Assembly (NCBI RefSeq): GCF_029215995.1
Contig: NZ_JAEMVB010000004.1
Coordinates: 40,537-104,536, forward strand
DNA from: Sulfurimonas sp. SAG-AH-194-L11
Lineage (GTDB): Bacteria; Campylobacterota; Campylobacteria; Campylobacterales; Sulfurimonadaceae
Direction: 5' to 3'
Length of the DNA stretch: 64,000 nt
Shown: one piece after another, positions 15,030 to 24,194 of the stretch
How the letters are laid out: each line of letters begins with the position of its first letter
Position numbering within the stretch: the first letter of the stretch is position 1
Notes under the pieces: model-generated
The model's input: the letters and a program-made list of their open reading frames with translations, nothing else
Told to the model about the DNA's origin: nothing
The model's database searches: none
Translations under genes and position numbers: made by a program

Positions 15030-16853
15030 ATGTATAAAATAGTTGGTATTGTAAACTATATAATAGTTATTTTTTTAAATGCTTTTACAGACTTAGGTCA
15101 TAAAATCATCATTCAAAATACAATTTTTAAAGTATATGATGGGGATATGTTAGTAGTACTTACTGCAGTTGTTAATGCCCTTATACTTTTACCTTTTATC
15201 TTACTCTTTTCTCCTTCTGGATTTTTAGCCGATAAGTTTCCTAAAAATAAGATTATGGAGTACTCTTCTATATTAGCTGTATTTATCACTCTAGGTATTA
15301 CATACTCTTACTACCATGGTCTTTTTATACTGGCGTTTAGTATGACATTTTTACTTGCCTTACAGAGTGCTATATATGGACCTGCAAAGTATGGATATAT
15401 AAAAGAACTTGTAGGTGAAAAGTATATAAGCTCAGGAAATGCAGCTATTCAAGCAACAACAACAGTAGCTATTCTTGGTGGAATCATTTTTTATACACTA
15501 TTATTTGAGAGTAGATATAGTCAAACACTAGCAGATGAGAGTGAGATACTTAAAGCGATAGCTCCTATAGGGTGGCTACTTGTTTTTAGCTCTGTGCTAG
15601 AGTGGTTTTTTGCTTCAAAACTACCAAATAAAATGAAAGAAGCAAGCACACGAAAGTTTAAATTAGCTCGTTATCTTCGTGGAGCATATTTGAAAAAAAA
15701 TATGAAAGTCATCACAAGAAAACGAGAGATTTTTGATGCGATTATTGCACTGAGTCTCTTTTGGTCTATCTCTCAAGTTGTTTTAGCAATTTTTGGAGAG
15801 TATGCCAAAAGTAACCTAGGAGTTACAAATACTATCTATGTTCAAGGTGTGATGGCGTTAGCTGGTATAGGAATAGTAGTTGGTTCTATAATGGCATCTA
15901 AATACTCAAAATATTATGTCAATATGGGTCTAGTAGGTCTAGGTGCAAGTGCAATTACATTACTTGTCTTTATTATCCCTTTTATAGACTCTATGCTTTT
16001 AATAGCACCCCTATTTATGCTTTTTGGTCTCTTTTCGGGTTTTTTAATGGTACCACTAAATGCTCGTATTCAGTTACTCTCTTCACGTGTTCACCTAGGA
16101 ATTATACTGGCAGGAAATAACTTTATCCAAAATATTTTTATGTTTACATTTTTGGTACTCACTACAATTTTCGCATATAATGGTATGGATACTCAAATGC
16201 TTTTTTATCTTATGGGGATAGTTGGAATTTATTTGAGTGTAGTCACATTAAGACATTACCTTATAGATACATTTTGGGCAATTATGCTTATTATGGGTTC
16301 CTTAAGACATAAATATATCTATCATGGATTAGAGAATGTACCACAGAGCGGTGGAGTTCTTCTTTTGAGTAATCATGTCAGCTGGTTAGATTGGGTAATA
16401 ATTCAGTTGCCATTTAAGCACCATATAAACTATATGATGGAAAAAGATATATACAATTGGCCTCTTTTTCATGCTGTTTTTAAAAAAGGTGAAGCTATCC
16501 CTATCTCAAGTAAGGCTAGTAAAGATGCTTTTAAAGAGGCATATACTAGACTCAAAGGTGGAAAGCTTGTAGGGATATTTCCTGAAGGTCAAATAAGTAA
16601 AGATGGAAAACTCTCTAGATTTCATAAAGGCTATGAATTAATTCCAAGTGATTATGAGGGATGTATTGTTCCTGTTTTTATTGATGGTGTTTTTGGAAGT
16701 TTATTTTCCCCTTATAAAAAAAGCAATAAAAAATATTTTTGGCAACGTAGAGTTATAAATGTTTACTATGGTGCACCTGTAAGTACAAGCATAAAATCTC
16801 AAGATGTACAAGAAATTATACAAAAAATGAAGGATAGATATGAAGTTAAATAA
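15030..16853 (+). CDS. MFS lysophospholipid transporter-acyltransferase fusion (LplT-PlsC)
   Basis: A 607-residue fusion. Residues 1-415 form a twelve-helix major facilitator resembling LplT, with loop motif GFLADKFPKNK and NGxxGPAKYG-like IYGPAKYGYIKEL. Residues 420-607 form a PlsC-type acyltransferase with NHVSWLD (the catalytic H-x4-D) and FPEGQIS. In the parent systems LplT flips lysophospholipids inwards and Aas re-acylates them. Here no acyl-ACP synthetase domain is attached, unlike three-domain fusions in other bacteria. The next gene, dgkA, overlaps its end by 14 bp, which suggests a joint role in phospholipid recycling. Confidence 0.85.
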   Translation: MYKIVGIVNYIIVIFLNAFTDLGHKIIIQNTIFKVYDGDMLVVLTAVVNALILLPFILLFSPSGFLADKFPKNKIMEYSSILAVFITLGITYSYYHGLFILAFSMTFLLALQSAIYGPAKYGYIKELVGEKYISSGNAAIQATTTVAILGGIIFYTLLFESRYSQTLADESEILKAIAPIGWLLVFSSVLEWFFASKLPNKMKEASTRKFKLARYLRGAYLKKNMKVITRKREIFDAIIALSLFWSISQVVLAIFGEYAKSNLGVTNTIYVQGVMALAGIGIVVGSIMASKYSKYYVNMGLVGLGASAITLLVFIIPFIDSMLLIAPLFMLFGLFSGFLMVPLNARIQLLSSRVHLGIILAGNNFIQNIFMFTFLVLTTIFAYNGMDTQMLFYLMGIVGIYLSVVTLRHYLIDTFWAIMLIMGSLRHKYIYHGLENVPQSGGVLLLSNHVSWLDWVIIQLPFKHHINYMMEKDIYNWPLFHAVFKKGEAIPISSKASKDAFKEAYTRLKGGKLVGIFPEGQISKDGKLSRFHKGYELIPSDYEGCIVPVFIDGVFGSLFSPYKKSNKKYFWQRRVINVYYGAPVSTSIKSQDVQEIIQKMKDRYEVK

Positions 16854-17211
16854 ACCAAAGCATAATCTTTTTCGAAATGGTGCTTATGCTGTTGAGGGTT
16901 TTATAGATATAGTGAAAAATGAGACATCTTTTAAGTGGCAACTACTTATGTTACTTGTCATGGGAACACTCTCTTGGAGTCTACCAATAAAGTTTGGCTA
17001 CTCTGCAACTCTTTTTATCTCACTTTTTATCCCTATCTTAGCAGAAGTTATAAACTCTGCTATAGAGCGTGTTGTAGATCTTGTTACTCAAGATTACCAT
17101 ATACTGGCTAAAAGGGCAAAAGATGTAGGAGCAACTATAGTTTTACTCTCTCTTATTGTGACAACTCTAATATGGCTAAGTGTTTTAGCACTGGCATTTG
17201 AAGTAGTCTAA
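16840..17211 (+). CDS. dgkA: Diacylglycerol kinase
   Basis: A 123-residue three-helix membrane enzyme of the DgkA family. ETSFKWQLL and the signature EVINSAIERVVDLVT followed by AKDVGATIVLLS are characteristic and include the Glu and Asn/Asp residues of the active site. It phosphorylates diacylglycerol to phosphatidic acid in the inner membrane. It overlaps the end of the LplT-PlsC gene by 14 bp, so its product and that of PlsC (phosphatidic acid) converge. Confidence 0.9.
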   Translation: MKLNKPKHNLFRNGAYAVEGFIDIVKNETSFKWQLLMLLVMGTLSWSLPIKFGYSATLFISLFIPILAEVINSAIERVVDLVTQDYHILAKRAKDVGATIVLLSLIVTTLIWLSVLALAFEVV

Positions 17212-17295
17212 TAGAGAATATAACTTTAGCTTTATAGAGATGATATTAGTTTTTATGTAGAATATAAAAATATATAACTTAAGTGAGAAATTTTA

Positions 17296-18492
17296 ATGAC
17301 TAAAAATACTAAAACAACATTGATAATTGGTGCAGGTGGAGTAGGTCGCGTTGTAGTACATAAGTGTGTACAAAATGCAGGAGTATTTGGTAGAATTGTT
17401 CTAGCAAGTCGAAATATAGAGTCGTGTGTAAATATAAAAAAAGAGCTTCCTGATGCAGAGATATTTGTAACGGCACTCGATGCAGACATTACAGAGGATG
17501 TCATAACACTGATAGAGAAGATTGGTGCTGATATAGTTATAAATGTAGCACTACCGTATCAAGATTTGACTATTATGGATGCTTGTTGTGCAACTAAAAC
17601 ACCCTATCTTGATACTGCAAACTATGAGCATCCTGATGAGGCTAAGTTTGAGTATAAACTACAGTGGGCTAGAGATGAAAAGTTTAAAAAAGCAGGAATT
17701 ATGGGCTTACTTGGAAGTGGTTTTGACCCTGGGGTTACAAATGTATTTTGTGCCTTTGCGCAAAAACATTACTTTGACACGATAGATACCATAGATATTT
17801 ACGACTGTAATGATGGAAACAATGGGTATATCTTTGCAACAAACTTTAATCCTGAGATAAATTTACGTGAAGTCTCAGCTAAGGGGCGATACTGGGATGG
17901 GGGACGTTGGTTTGAGACAGAACCTCTACAGATGCGAAAGAGTTGGGATTATCCTGAGATAGGCGAGAGAGACTCTTACTTGATGTACCATGAAGAGCTA
18001 GAGTCATTGACTAAAAATATCAAAGGACTCAAGCAGATTAAGTTCTATATGACTTTTACAAAGACCTATCTTGACCATATGCATGTTCTAAAAAATGTCG
18101 GGATGCTTGGTATCAAAGAGATAGAGCATAAGGGACAAAAACTTATACCTATAGAACTCCTTAAAACACTTTTACCTGACCCCTCTACCTTAGGTAAACG
18201 AACTAAAGGTAAGACCAATATTGGTGTCGTTATAACAGGTGTTAAAAATGGTAAACGTAAGCGAATATATATCTATCAAGTGAGTGATCACCAAAAATGC
18301 TATAAAGAGGTTAATTCTCAAGCGGTTTCTTATACAACAGGAGTTCCAGCTATGATAGGTGCCAAACTTATGTTAGAAGGAAAGTGGACCGGAGAGGGTG
18401 TGTTTAATATGGAAGAGTTTGACCCTGATCCATTTATGGAAGAACTTGTAACACAGGGTCTTCCTTGGAAAGTAAAAGAGTTAGAGGTTTAA
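17296..18492 (+). CDS. Carboxynorspermidine/carboxyspermidine dehydrogenase
   Basis: A 398-residue saccharopine-dehydrogenase-like enzyme. The NAD(P) Rossmann motif TLIIGAGGVGRVV is at residues 8-20. LGSGFDPGVTNVF and the C-terminal YTTGVPAMIGAKLML are typical of the CANSDH/CASDH group. The enzyme reductively condenses a diamine with aspartate semialdehyde; the decarboxylase encoded at 19332 then gives norspermidine or spermidine. Campylobacter makes spermidine this way. An HDOD gene sits between the two enzyme genes. The choice of putrescine or diaminopropane cannot be read from the sequence. Confidence 0.85.
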   Translation: MTKNTKTTLIIGAGGVGRVVVHKCVQNAGVFGRIVLASRNIESCVNIKKELPDAEIFVTALDADITEDVITLIEKIGADIVINVALPYQDLTIMDACCATKTPYLDTANYEHPDEAKFEYKLQWARDEKFKKAGIMGLLGSGFDPGVTNVFCAFAQKHYFDTIDTIDIYDCNDGNNGYIFATNFNPEINLREVSAKGRYWDGGRWFETEPLQMRKSWDYPEIGERDSYLMYHEELESLTKNIKGLKQIKFYMTFTKTYLDHMHVLKNVGMLGIKEIEHKGQKLIPIELLKTLLPDPSTLGKRTKGKTNIGVVITGVKNGKRKRIYIYQVSDHQKCYKEVNSQAVSYTTGVPAMIGAKLMLEGKWTGEGVFNMEEFDPDPFMEELVTQGLPWKVKELEV

Positions 18493-18493
18493 A

Positions 18494-19327
18494 GTGAACT
18501 TTAGAAGTATAGTAAATCATATAGATTCTTTACCAGCACTCTCTGACACCACTCAGGTAGTAAGAAAACTTTATGAGGGTGGTGCCCAAAATGTTAACAT
18601 TAGCTTGTTGGTACAAGCAATAGAATCAGATGTAGTACTCACAGTAAATATACTCAAGATGATTAACTCTCCCTTATATGGTTTTTCTAAAAAAATTACT
18701 TCTATTTCACAAGCAGTAACTCTCTTTGGAACACAAGTTGTATATGGTTTAGTTGTTCGTTACTCTATAGAATCCGCAATAATTGCAAACCTACGACCTT
18801 ATGGACTCTCTAACAGTAAGTTTAATGACATATGCCATATGCAGAGTACATTGATGAACCAATGGTATTCACAAGTTAACTTGCAAGATGCACAGTTTTT
18901 AGCACCACTTGCTTTAGTTATGGAGTCTGGAAAACTCGTCATTGCTCAGGAAATCACTCAAAATGGTAATATAAAAGAGTTCATTAATGGAGTGAAGAGT
19001 GCAGCCAATATCTCAGAGTATGAGAACTCTCTTTTTGGTACATCCTCATACTATGTCAGTGGTCTTTTGTTTGAGCACTGGAATCTTGATTCACTCTATG
19101 TAGATATGTTAAAAGGTTTAGACTTTGAGCATGATGGAGCCTTGAAGATGACTTACTATATAGATGCTTTAGATGTTGTGAGAACTGCAGTAAATGTTGT
19201 AGATATTTTTACACAAGAGTCTATAGAAGAAGCAAGTGAAATAGTTGCTGATATGGGCTTAGATGTTGCAGATTTTAAAAGTGTTTGTATAAGTATAAAA
19301 GAGACATATCTAAAGAGTGGTTTTTAA
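18494..19327 (+). CDS. HDOD-domain regulatory protein
   Basis: A 277-residue protein that is essentially one HDOD domain (about 10-210): FRSIVNHIDSLPALSDTTQVV, then LLVQAIESDVVLTVNILKMINSPLYGF and ISQAVTLFGTQVV. HDOD proteins keep the HD-like helical fold without metal-dependent phosphodiesterase activity and take part in signalling. It starts at GTG 18494, one base after the dehydrogenase stop, and overlaps or abuts the start of nspC. It is thus wedged inside a polyamine operon. Whether it regulates that pathway is unknown. Confidence 0.82.
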   Translation: MNFRSIVNHIDSLPALSDTTQVVRKLYEGGAQNVNISLLVQAIESDVVLTVNILKMINSPLYGFSKKITSISQAVTLFGTQVVYGLVVRYSIESAIIANLRPYGLSNSKFNDICHMQSTLMNQWYSQVNLQDAQFLAPLALVMESGKLVIAQEITQNGNIKEFINGVKSAANISEYENSLFGTSSYYVSGLLFEHWNLDSLYVDMLKGLDFEHDGALKMTYYIDALDVVRTAVNVVDIFTQESIEEASEIVADMGLDVADFKSVCISIKETYLKSGF

Positions 19328-19331
19328 AATC

Positions 19332-20471
19332 ATGCATGATATACAAACACCTTACTATCTATGTGATGAAACACTTTTAGAAAAGAATCTTAAAATACTC
19401 CAAGATGTGCAAAACCGTAGTGGTGCTAAAATCATTGTAGCCCTAAAAGGTTTTGCAATGTTCTCCACATTTCCTTTAGTAGCTCGGTATCTTGATGGTT
19501 GTTGTGCAAGTGGACTCCATGAAGCACGCCTAGCAAAAGAGGAGTTTGCAAAGTACAATAGTGAAGCAGAGGTACACACATACTCACCAGCTTTTAAAGA
19601 ATCAGAGATACAAGAGATAGCAAAACTATCAAATCATATAGTTTTTAATTCACCAAATCAATTAGATAGATTTCTTTTAAAAACCAAAGAAATTAATCCA
19701 AAAATTCAGGTTTCTTTACGAATAAATCCAGAAGTATCCTCATCACCTAAAGATATTTATAATCCTTGTGGGCTCTACTCGCGTTTAGGTACACCACTCA
19801 AAAATATTGATGAAAGTACCTTAAATAGCCTAGATGGGCTAAACTTTCATGCTCTTTGTGAGCAAAATGTGGATGCACTAGAAGAGGTTTTAGTGGCGTT
19901 TGAGAAAGGTTTTGGTAAATATTTTCAAAATTTAAAATATATTAACTTTGGTGGGGGACATCATATTACTAAAAAAGATTATGATATAGAGAGATTAGTT
20001 TGTATAATCAAAGAGTTTTGTTTGAAATATCAAATAGATGTTTATTTAGAACCGGGTGAGGCAGTTGGGTGGGAGAGTGGCTATTTAGTTAGCACTGTTT
20101 TAGATGTTTTTGAAAATGGGATGCATATCGCTATCTTAGACAGTTCAGCAGAAGCACATATGCCAGACACTTTAGCTATGCCTTATAGAGCAGAGGTAAG
20201 AGGTGCAGGAGTAGCTAATGAAAAAAAGTATACCTATCGTTTAGGCGGGAACACTTGTCTTGCTGGTGACATTATGGGTGACTACTCATTTGATGAACCT
20301 TTAAAAGTGGGTGATGAGATAATTTTTGAAGATCAGATTCATTATACTTTTGTGAAAAACACTACATTTAATGGTATAAAACTACCATCTTTAGTTCTAA
20401 AAAAACTAGATGGCACAATAGAAGTTGTCAAAGAGTTTGGGTATGAAGAGTACAAAAGTAGATTGAGTTAG
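19332..20471 (+). CDS. nspC: Carboxynorspermidine decarboxylase
   Basis: A PLP enzyme of the alanine-racemase-fold decarboxylases, about 379 residues. The pyridoxal lysine is in VALKGFAMF. GLHEARLAKEE, NFHALCEQ, NFGGGHHITK, EPGEAVGW and LGGNTCLAGD are family landmarks. It decarboxylates carboxynorspermidine or carboxyspermidine made by the dehydrogenase two genes upstream. I prefer the ATG at 19332 because MHDIQTPYYL is the usual family N-terminus; an in-frame GTG at 19317 would add five residues and overlap the HDOD gene. Its stop overlaps the opposing TolC gene by 4 bp. Confidence 0.88.
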   Translation: MHDIQTPYYLCDETLLEKNLKILQDVQNRSGAKIIVALKGFAMFSTFPLVARYLDGCCASGLHEARLAKEEFAKYNSEAEVHTYSPAFKESEIQEIAKLSNHIVFNSPNQLDRFLLKTKEINPKIQVSLRINPEVSSSPKDIYNPCGLYSRLGTPLKNIDESTLNSLDGLNFHALCEQNVDALEEVLVAFEKGFGKYFQNLKYINFGGGHHITKKDYDIERLVCIIKEFCLKYQIDVYLEPGEAVGWESGYLVSTVLDVFENGMHIAILDSSAEAHMPDTLAMPYRAEVRGAGVANEKKYTYRLGGNTCLAGDIMGDYSFDEPLKVGDEIIFEDQIHYTFVKNTTFNGIKLPSLVLKKLDGTIEVVKEFGYEEYKSRLS

Positions 20472-21823
20472 CTCTTTTTTAAGAGAGTTCCTAGTTCATA
20501 CTTTAGTTGCAGGTGTAGTAGTTGAAGCTCAAAATAGTAATGGAGTTGTTTCTGTTTTGCTTTGAGTGTTAAAATCTCGCGTTGATTCACAAACAGCAGT
20601 GAACCCAGACCCTCTTGATATTTTCGTCTCTCAGCAGACTCTAGCTGTTTGACTAAGTCTATCTCCTCATCTGCAAGGGTGATGTTTTTTTCCTGTAAAG
20701 ATATCTTTTGTATAATATTTCTAATATTTGTATCAATATCATTTTTTATAGTCTCTTTGGTATTGTGAAGTAATATTTTCTCTTTTTTATAAGTCTCATT
20801 TTTTCCCTTATAGTTACTTCTTTCAAGTGGAAAGTTAAATTCCATAGCGACCTTATAACCATCCTCTTTATACTCTAAGTCATAAACACTATCGAGCTTC
20901 ATATTAAACTTTGGATACTTACTAATGTCATTGTATTGTAACTGAAGATCTAGTTTATCGAGTTGGTACTCTATTCTTTGAAACTCAGGGCGATTTTTTA
21001 TCACTATCTCTTGAGAACCCTTATAGAGCTCTTTAGAACTTGTTTTTTTTACTTTTATACTTGCTAGAGTATAGAGAGTGTCAAATCTTCTCTCAGAAAT
21101 GTTAAGGTACTTTAAAAAAGTGTTTTTAGCATTTTGGTATCTATTTTTTGAACTTAAGAGTCTCTGTTTTCTATTTATAATTTGACTCTTTACATCTATG
21201 AGTGCTATGGGAGCTAATTTTCCACTTTTTACCTCTTTAGAGATAAACTCATAGTTTAGTTCTGCTCTCTTAAGTAAATCCTGTTCTGTTTGGTAGATAC
21301 TTTTGTGAAGCAGTAGTTCAAAATATACTTTTGAACTTATATAGTAAAGAGATAAAATATTTTTTCTACTCCCTTGACTCAACTCTTTAGTCCTAAGTTT
21401 AGCTATTTGATAGTCTAACTTATTTTTACTTGTGTTGTTTATAAGAGAGAGTATAGGTATATTTATACTTGTATATAACTCTCCCTCTTTTCCTGTCTTT
21501 ATATTGTTATACTCTTGTACACCTTGGGCACTACGGTATGCTACTCTAAACTCCATTCCATTACCAATAGCCTTTGTTATATCTACTTGTTGGTATTCTC
21601 CTTGAGTTGTTGGATAGCGTTTATCGTCATACTTCATGTTAAGACGTGTGTCAAATGCAGACTCAAACACTTTTTCATTTTTTTTACTTACTGACTCTTT
21701 AGCAATAGTTGCATAGTAGTAAGGATTGTTTTCATTTAAGTACTCTTTGATGGTCTCTTGAACAAAGAGAGTTTTAGAAAACGCTAGTAGTGGTAAAAAA
21801 AGTATACAAAGTGTTTTTATCAT
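20468..21823 (-). CDS. TolC-family outer-membrane efflux protein
   Basis: A 451-residue exported protein with signal peptide (MIKTLCILFLPLLAFS) and two long helical repeats of TolC type: GEYQQVDITKAIGNGMEF, then repeated charged helices at about 140-230 and 340-440. Periplasmic helices and short strands fit the trimeric outer-membrane channel. It is the last gene of a three-gene operon with an HlyD-like adaptor and an ABC membrane domain; its start shares one base with the adaptor's stop. The repertoire suggests a type I secretion or efflux conduit, but no substrate or ATPase gene is adjacent. Confidence 0.8.
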   Translation of the reverse strand: MIKTLCILFLPLLAFSKTLFVQETIKEYLNENNPYYYATIAKESVSKKNEKVFESAFDTRLNMKYDDKRYPTTQGEYQQVDITKAIGNGMEFRVAYRSAQGVQEYNNIKTGKEGELYTSINIPILSLINNTSKNKLDYQIAKLRTKELSQGSRKNILSLYYISSKVYFELLLHKSIYQTEQDLLKRAELNYEFISKEVKSGKLAPIALIDVKSQIINRKQRLLSSKNRYQNAKNTFLKYLNISERRFDTLYTLASIKVKKTSSKELYKGSQEIVIKNRPEFQRIEYQLDKLDLQLQYNDISKYPKFNMKLDSVYDLEYKEDGYKVAMEFNFPLERSNYKGKNETYKKEKILLHNTKETIKNDIDTNIRNIIQKISLQEKNITLADEEIDLVKQLESAERRKYQEGLGSLLFVNQREILTLKAKQKQLHYYFELQLLHLQLKYELGTLLKKS

Positions 21824-23097
21824 TAGCTCTCGTTTGAAGTTTCTAAAGTCATATTAGGTGGGAGTGCAAACATAAGTCTCCAAATTTCATACCATATAGA
21901 TACAGTTGCTAGTCGTACCCATACACTTGCCTGTGTACCTATTTTAAGGTGTTCATTTGATGGCCACTGCGACCTGTTGGCATCTTCTGTGATGATGGCA
22001 TAGTAAGCACCTTTTTCATAAGTAGAGCGTTCTATCGCCGTCACTATACCAGGGTAGGTTCCATGCTTTATCTCAGGCCAACCAGATATCTGGAGTGCTG
22101 GCCATCCGTAAAATATTATTCTTGTTCTAAGTCCAACTTTCATGAGAGGCATATGAAAGTCAGAGATTTTTAAACGGATAGCCCTTTTAGTAACTATGGG
22201 TGAAAAATATAAAATATTTTCACCTCTTTTTGTGAGTCTATTTGTATCATTTTGATAAATTCTTACAACATAGCCATCCGTTTTAGCGATTATCTCGCGT
22301 TTATCATAACGCGAGATATTTATACTGTTGGTTTTTATGTTTTGTCCAATAGTCTCAATACTGCTTTTTGTTAATAAGATATCATTTTTCAAACTATTTA
22401 TCTTTAGACTATTCTCATTCTTAAAATTCTCTTTTTTCTGTATAGTTATTGCAAGTTCATTTGTTTTATTGCGTATATCAGCATCAATTTTTTTAAATTT
22501 TGCTTTGGTTTGTAGGTATAGGGAGTATTTTAATTCTAAATCTCTTTTTGACTCTATACCATCCATATGAAGAGACTTACTTCGTTTATAGTTTATATAT
22601 TCTATATCTAAAATATTACTGATGGCTATTTTTTGCTCTTGTAGAGCTTGGAGGGTGTTCTTTATTTGTATGATTTGTTTATCGTATATTTCTAGTGTAA
22701 TTGTATTTATTTTTTTAATACTTTGGAGATTTTCTTTAAGATTTTCTAGTTTTGAGACCTCATTATCATACTTACGAATACTCTTTTCTTTTATAGAACG
22801 GAGGCTGTTTTGATACTGTGAGTCTAAATCGACCATTCTAAAGAGTTTATCACCTTTTTTTACTTTTTGATTCTCTTTGACATAAAACTCTTCAATAAAA
22901 CCATCTATAGTAGCAGAGATTTTATAGTCTCTTTGTACGGGGTTTAAAGCTGTGAGTGTTCCTGTCCCATATATTGTTTGTTGCCATGGTAAAAACAGTA
23001 GAAGAATGAATACAATTAATATAGCAAAAGTAATCAAAGCAAATCTTTTAACAATAGGATGTTGTTGTACTAATTCTAAAGATTTAAAATTATTCAT
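21823..23097 (-). CDS. HlyD-family membrane fusion protein
   Basis: A 424-residue adaptor. A short cytoplasmic N-terminus precedes one membrane helix (about residues 18-38, ending FLPWQQTIYGTGTL). A biotinyl-lipoyl-like half-motif (GFIEEFYVKENQKVKKGDKLF) follows, then a long coiled coil at about 80-240, and a C-terminal barrel with TDGYVVRIYQND. I choose the ATG at 23097: GGAG lies just upstream, and it overlaps the upstream stop in ATGAATAA. A start at 23151 would lie deep in the neighbour. It should bridge the inner-membrane component and TolC. Confidence 0.82.
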   Translation of the reverse strand: MNNFKSLELVQQHPIVKRFALITFAILIVFILLLFLPWQQTIYGTGTLTALNPVQRDYKISATIDGFIEEFYVKENQKVKKGDKLFRMVDLDSQYQNSLRSIKEKSIRKYDNEVSKLENLKENLQSIKKINTITLEIYDKQIIQIKNTLQALQEQKIAISNILDIEYINYKRSKSLHMDGIESKRDLELKYSLYLQTKAKFKKIDADIRNKTNELAITIQKKENFKNENSLKINSLKNDILLTKSSIETIGQNIKTNSINISRYDKREIIAKTDGYVVRIYQNDTNRLTKRGENILYFSPIVTKRAIRLKISDFHMPLMKVGLRTRIIFYGWPALQISGWPEIKHGTYPGIVTAIERSTYEKGAYYAIITEDANRSQWPSNEHLKIGTQASVWVRLATVSIWYEIWRLMFALPPNMTLETSNES

Positions 23098-24043
23098 ACT
23101 CTTTACTCTCCAATGTTTTTGAGAGTTTATCGACCTTGTAAAAGCCCTCAATCATGTCATAGATATAGTCAATCTGCTTCATAAAGTCTCTAAGAGCATA
23201 AACAACAGAGATGATGATAATCTCAATAGCAACAAACTCACCAATAGGAATCATCCCCTTAAACACAAGGTATCCGCCAAGTATAAAAAATGAAGCCAAT
23301 ATTAGACCCTCAATAAAGAAGCTAATAGAGAGCTGTTTTACAATAACCCTAAACATATTGTTTCTCGCTGCAAGAAAATCAATAAGAAGCAGATCTAACT
23401 CCTGTAATGTCTCATCTTTTGATCTTTTGTGAAGTAAAATATTCTGTATAAAGAAAATTGTTTCATGTTTAGCATTTGAACGCTCTATGGCAAATTTTGG
23501 TCCACTTCTTCCAAGATAGATGACGATTACTGAAAAGCAGAATATAAAAACAAGACCTAAAATAAAGAAGTTAATATCAAAGATAAGCAGTAATACTAAA
23601 CTCACAATAACTTTAATCACTAAACCAGATCCCGTAATAAGAAGTATAGGAAAAAGTTTTTGGATAGAGATAACATCAAAAAAATAGTTCATGTACTTAT
23701 TTATATATTTATTCTCTTTTTCACTATGTACATCAAGGGCTAACTTTGAAGTTTTTATGGCATTTTTAATAAATATCTTTTGCTCAAATTTTTCAACTAT
23801 ATATACTTTGATAACCTGAAGCACTGCAATCATTAAAAATACCACAATTACTATGATACTTAAAACTGTAATAGAAATTGTTGCATGTGCAAGAACACTA
23901 TTTATAATAAAGGCAGAGGTTAGTGGACTTACCATTAAGAGGATAGCCTCTACAGTTGAATAATATAAAAGATATAAGATATTTTTTTTATCATCAACAA
24001 TAATATCTTTTAAATTTCCATAAATTAAACTTGTAATATTCAT
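23090..24043 (-). CDS. ABC exporter transmembrane domain without ATPase
   Basis: A 317-residue protein with about six membrane helices. It has the layout of a type I ABC-exporter membrane domain: SLIYGNLKDIIVDD at the N-terminus, the long intracellular helices around residues 90-125 and 190-240, and FKGMIPIGEFVAIEII near the last helix (compare GxxxxGxxxA in exporters). The protein ends at residue 317, before any nucleotide-binding domain; there is no Walker A, ABC signature or Walker B. No ATPase gene is nearby. It is translationally coupled to the HlyD gene. Either a separate ATPase acts in trans or the fold works without ATP. Confidence 0.75.
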   Translation of the reverse strand: MNITSLIYGNLKDIIVDDKKNILYLLYYSTVEAILLMVSPLTSAFIINSVLAHATISITVLSIIVIVVFLMIAVLQVIKVYIVEKFEQKIFIKNAIKTSKLALDVHSEKENKYINKYMNYFFDVISIQKLFPILLITGSGLVIKVIVSLVLLLIFDINFFILGLVFIFCFSVIVIYLGRSGPKFAIERSNAKHETIFFIQNILLHKRSKDETLQELDLLLIDFLAARNNMFRVIVKQLSISFFIEGLILASFFILGGYLVFKGMIPIGEFVAIEIIIISVVYALRDFMKQIDYIYDMIEGFYKVDKLSKTLESKEYE

Positions 24044-24194
24044 GCATTATCCACTATTGGTATTTATCGAATCCATTCTAGCTAAAAAGCATTAATGATA
24101 TGTAAAATGCAAGGAACTTAGAGATATTATTATATAGTTCTAAAATAAAATAATAATAATGTAACTTAAACATACCTCTAAAGGAGAAAAAAGT

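Noticed and set aside
15030..16853. Possible two-gene split of the LplT and PlsC domains
   Set aside because: The frame is continuous through the junction near residue 415 with no internal RBS, so it is one fusion protein.
22328..22570. Plus-strand hydrophobic frame inside the HlyD gene
   Set aside because: Its hydrophobic character comes from the reverse of Lys/Asn-rich coiled-coil codons.
23098..23151. Upstream start for HlyD at 23151
   Set aside because: It would overlap the ABC membrane-domain gene by 62 bp, while the ATG at 23097 has a good RBS and a coupled stop/start.
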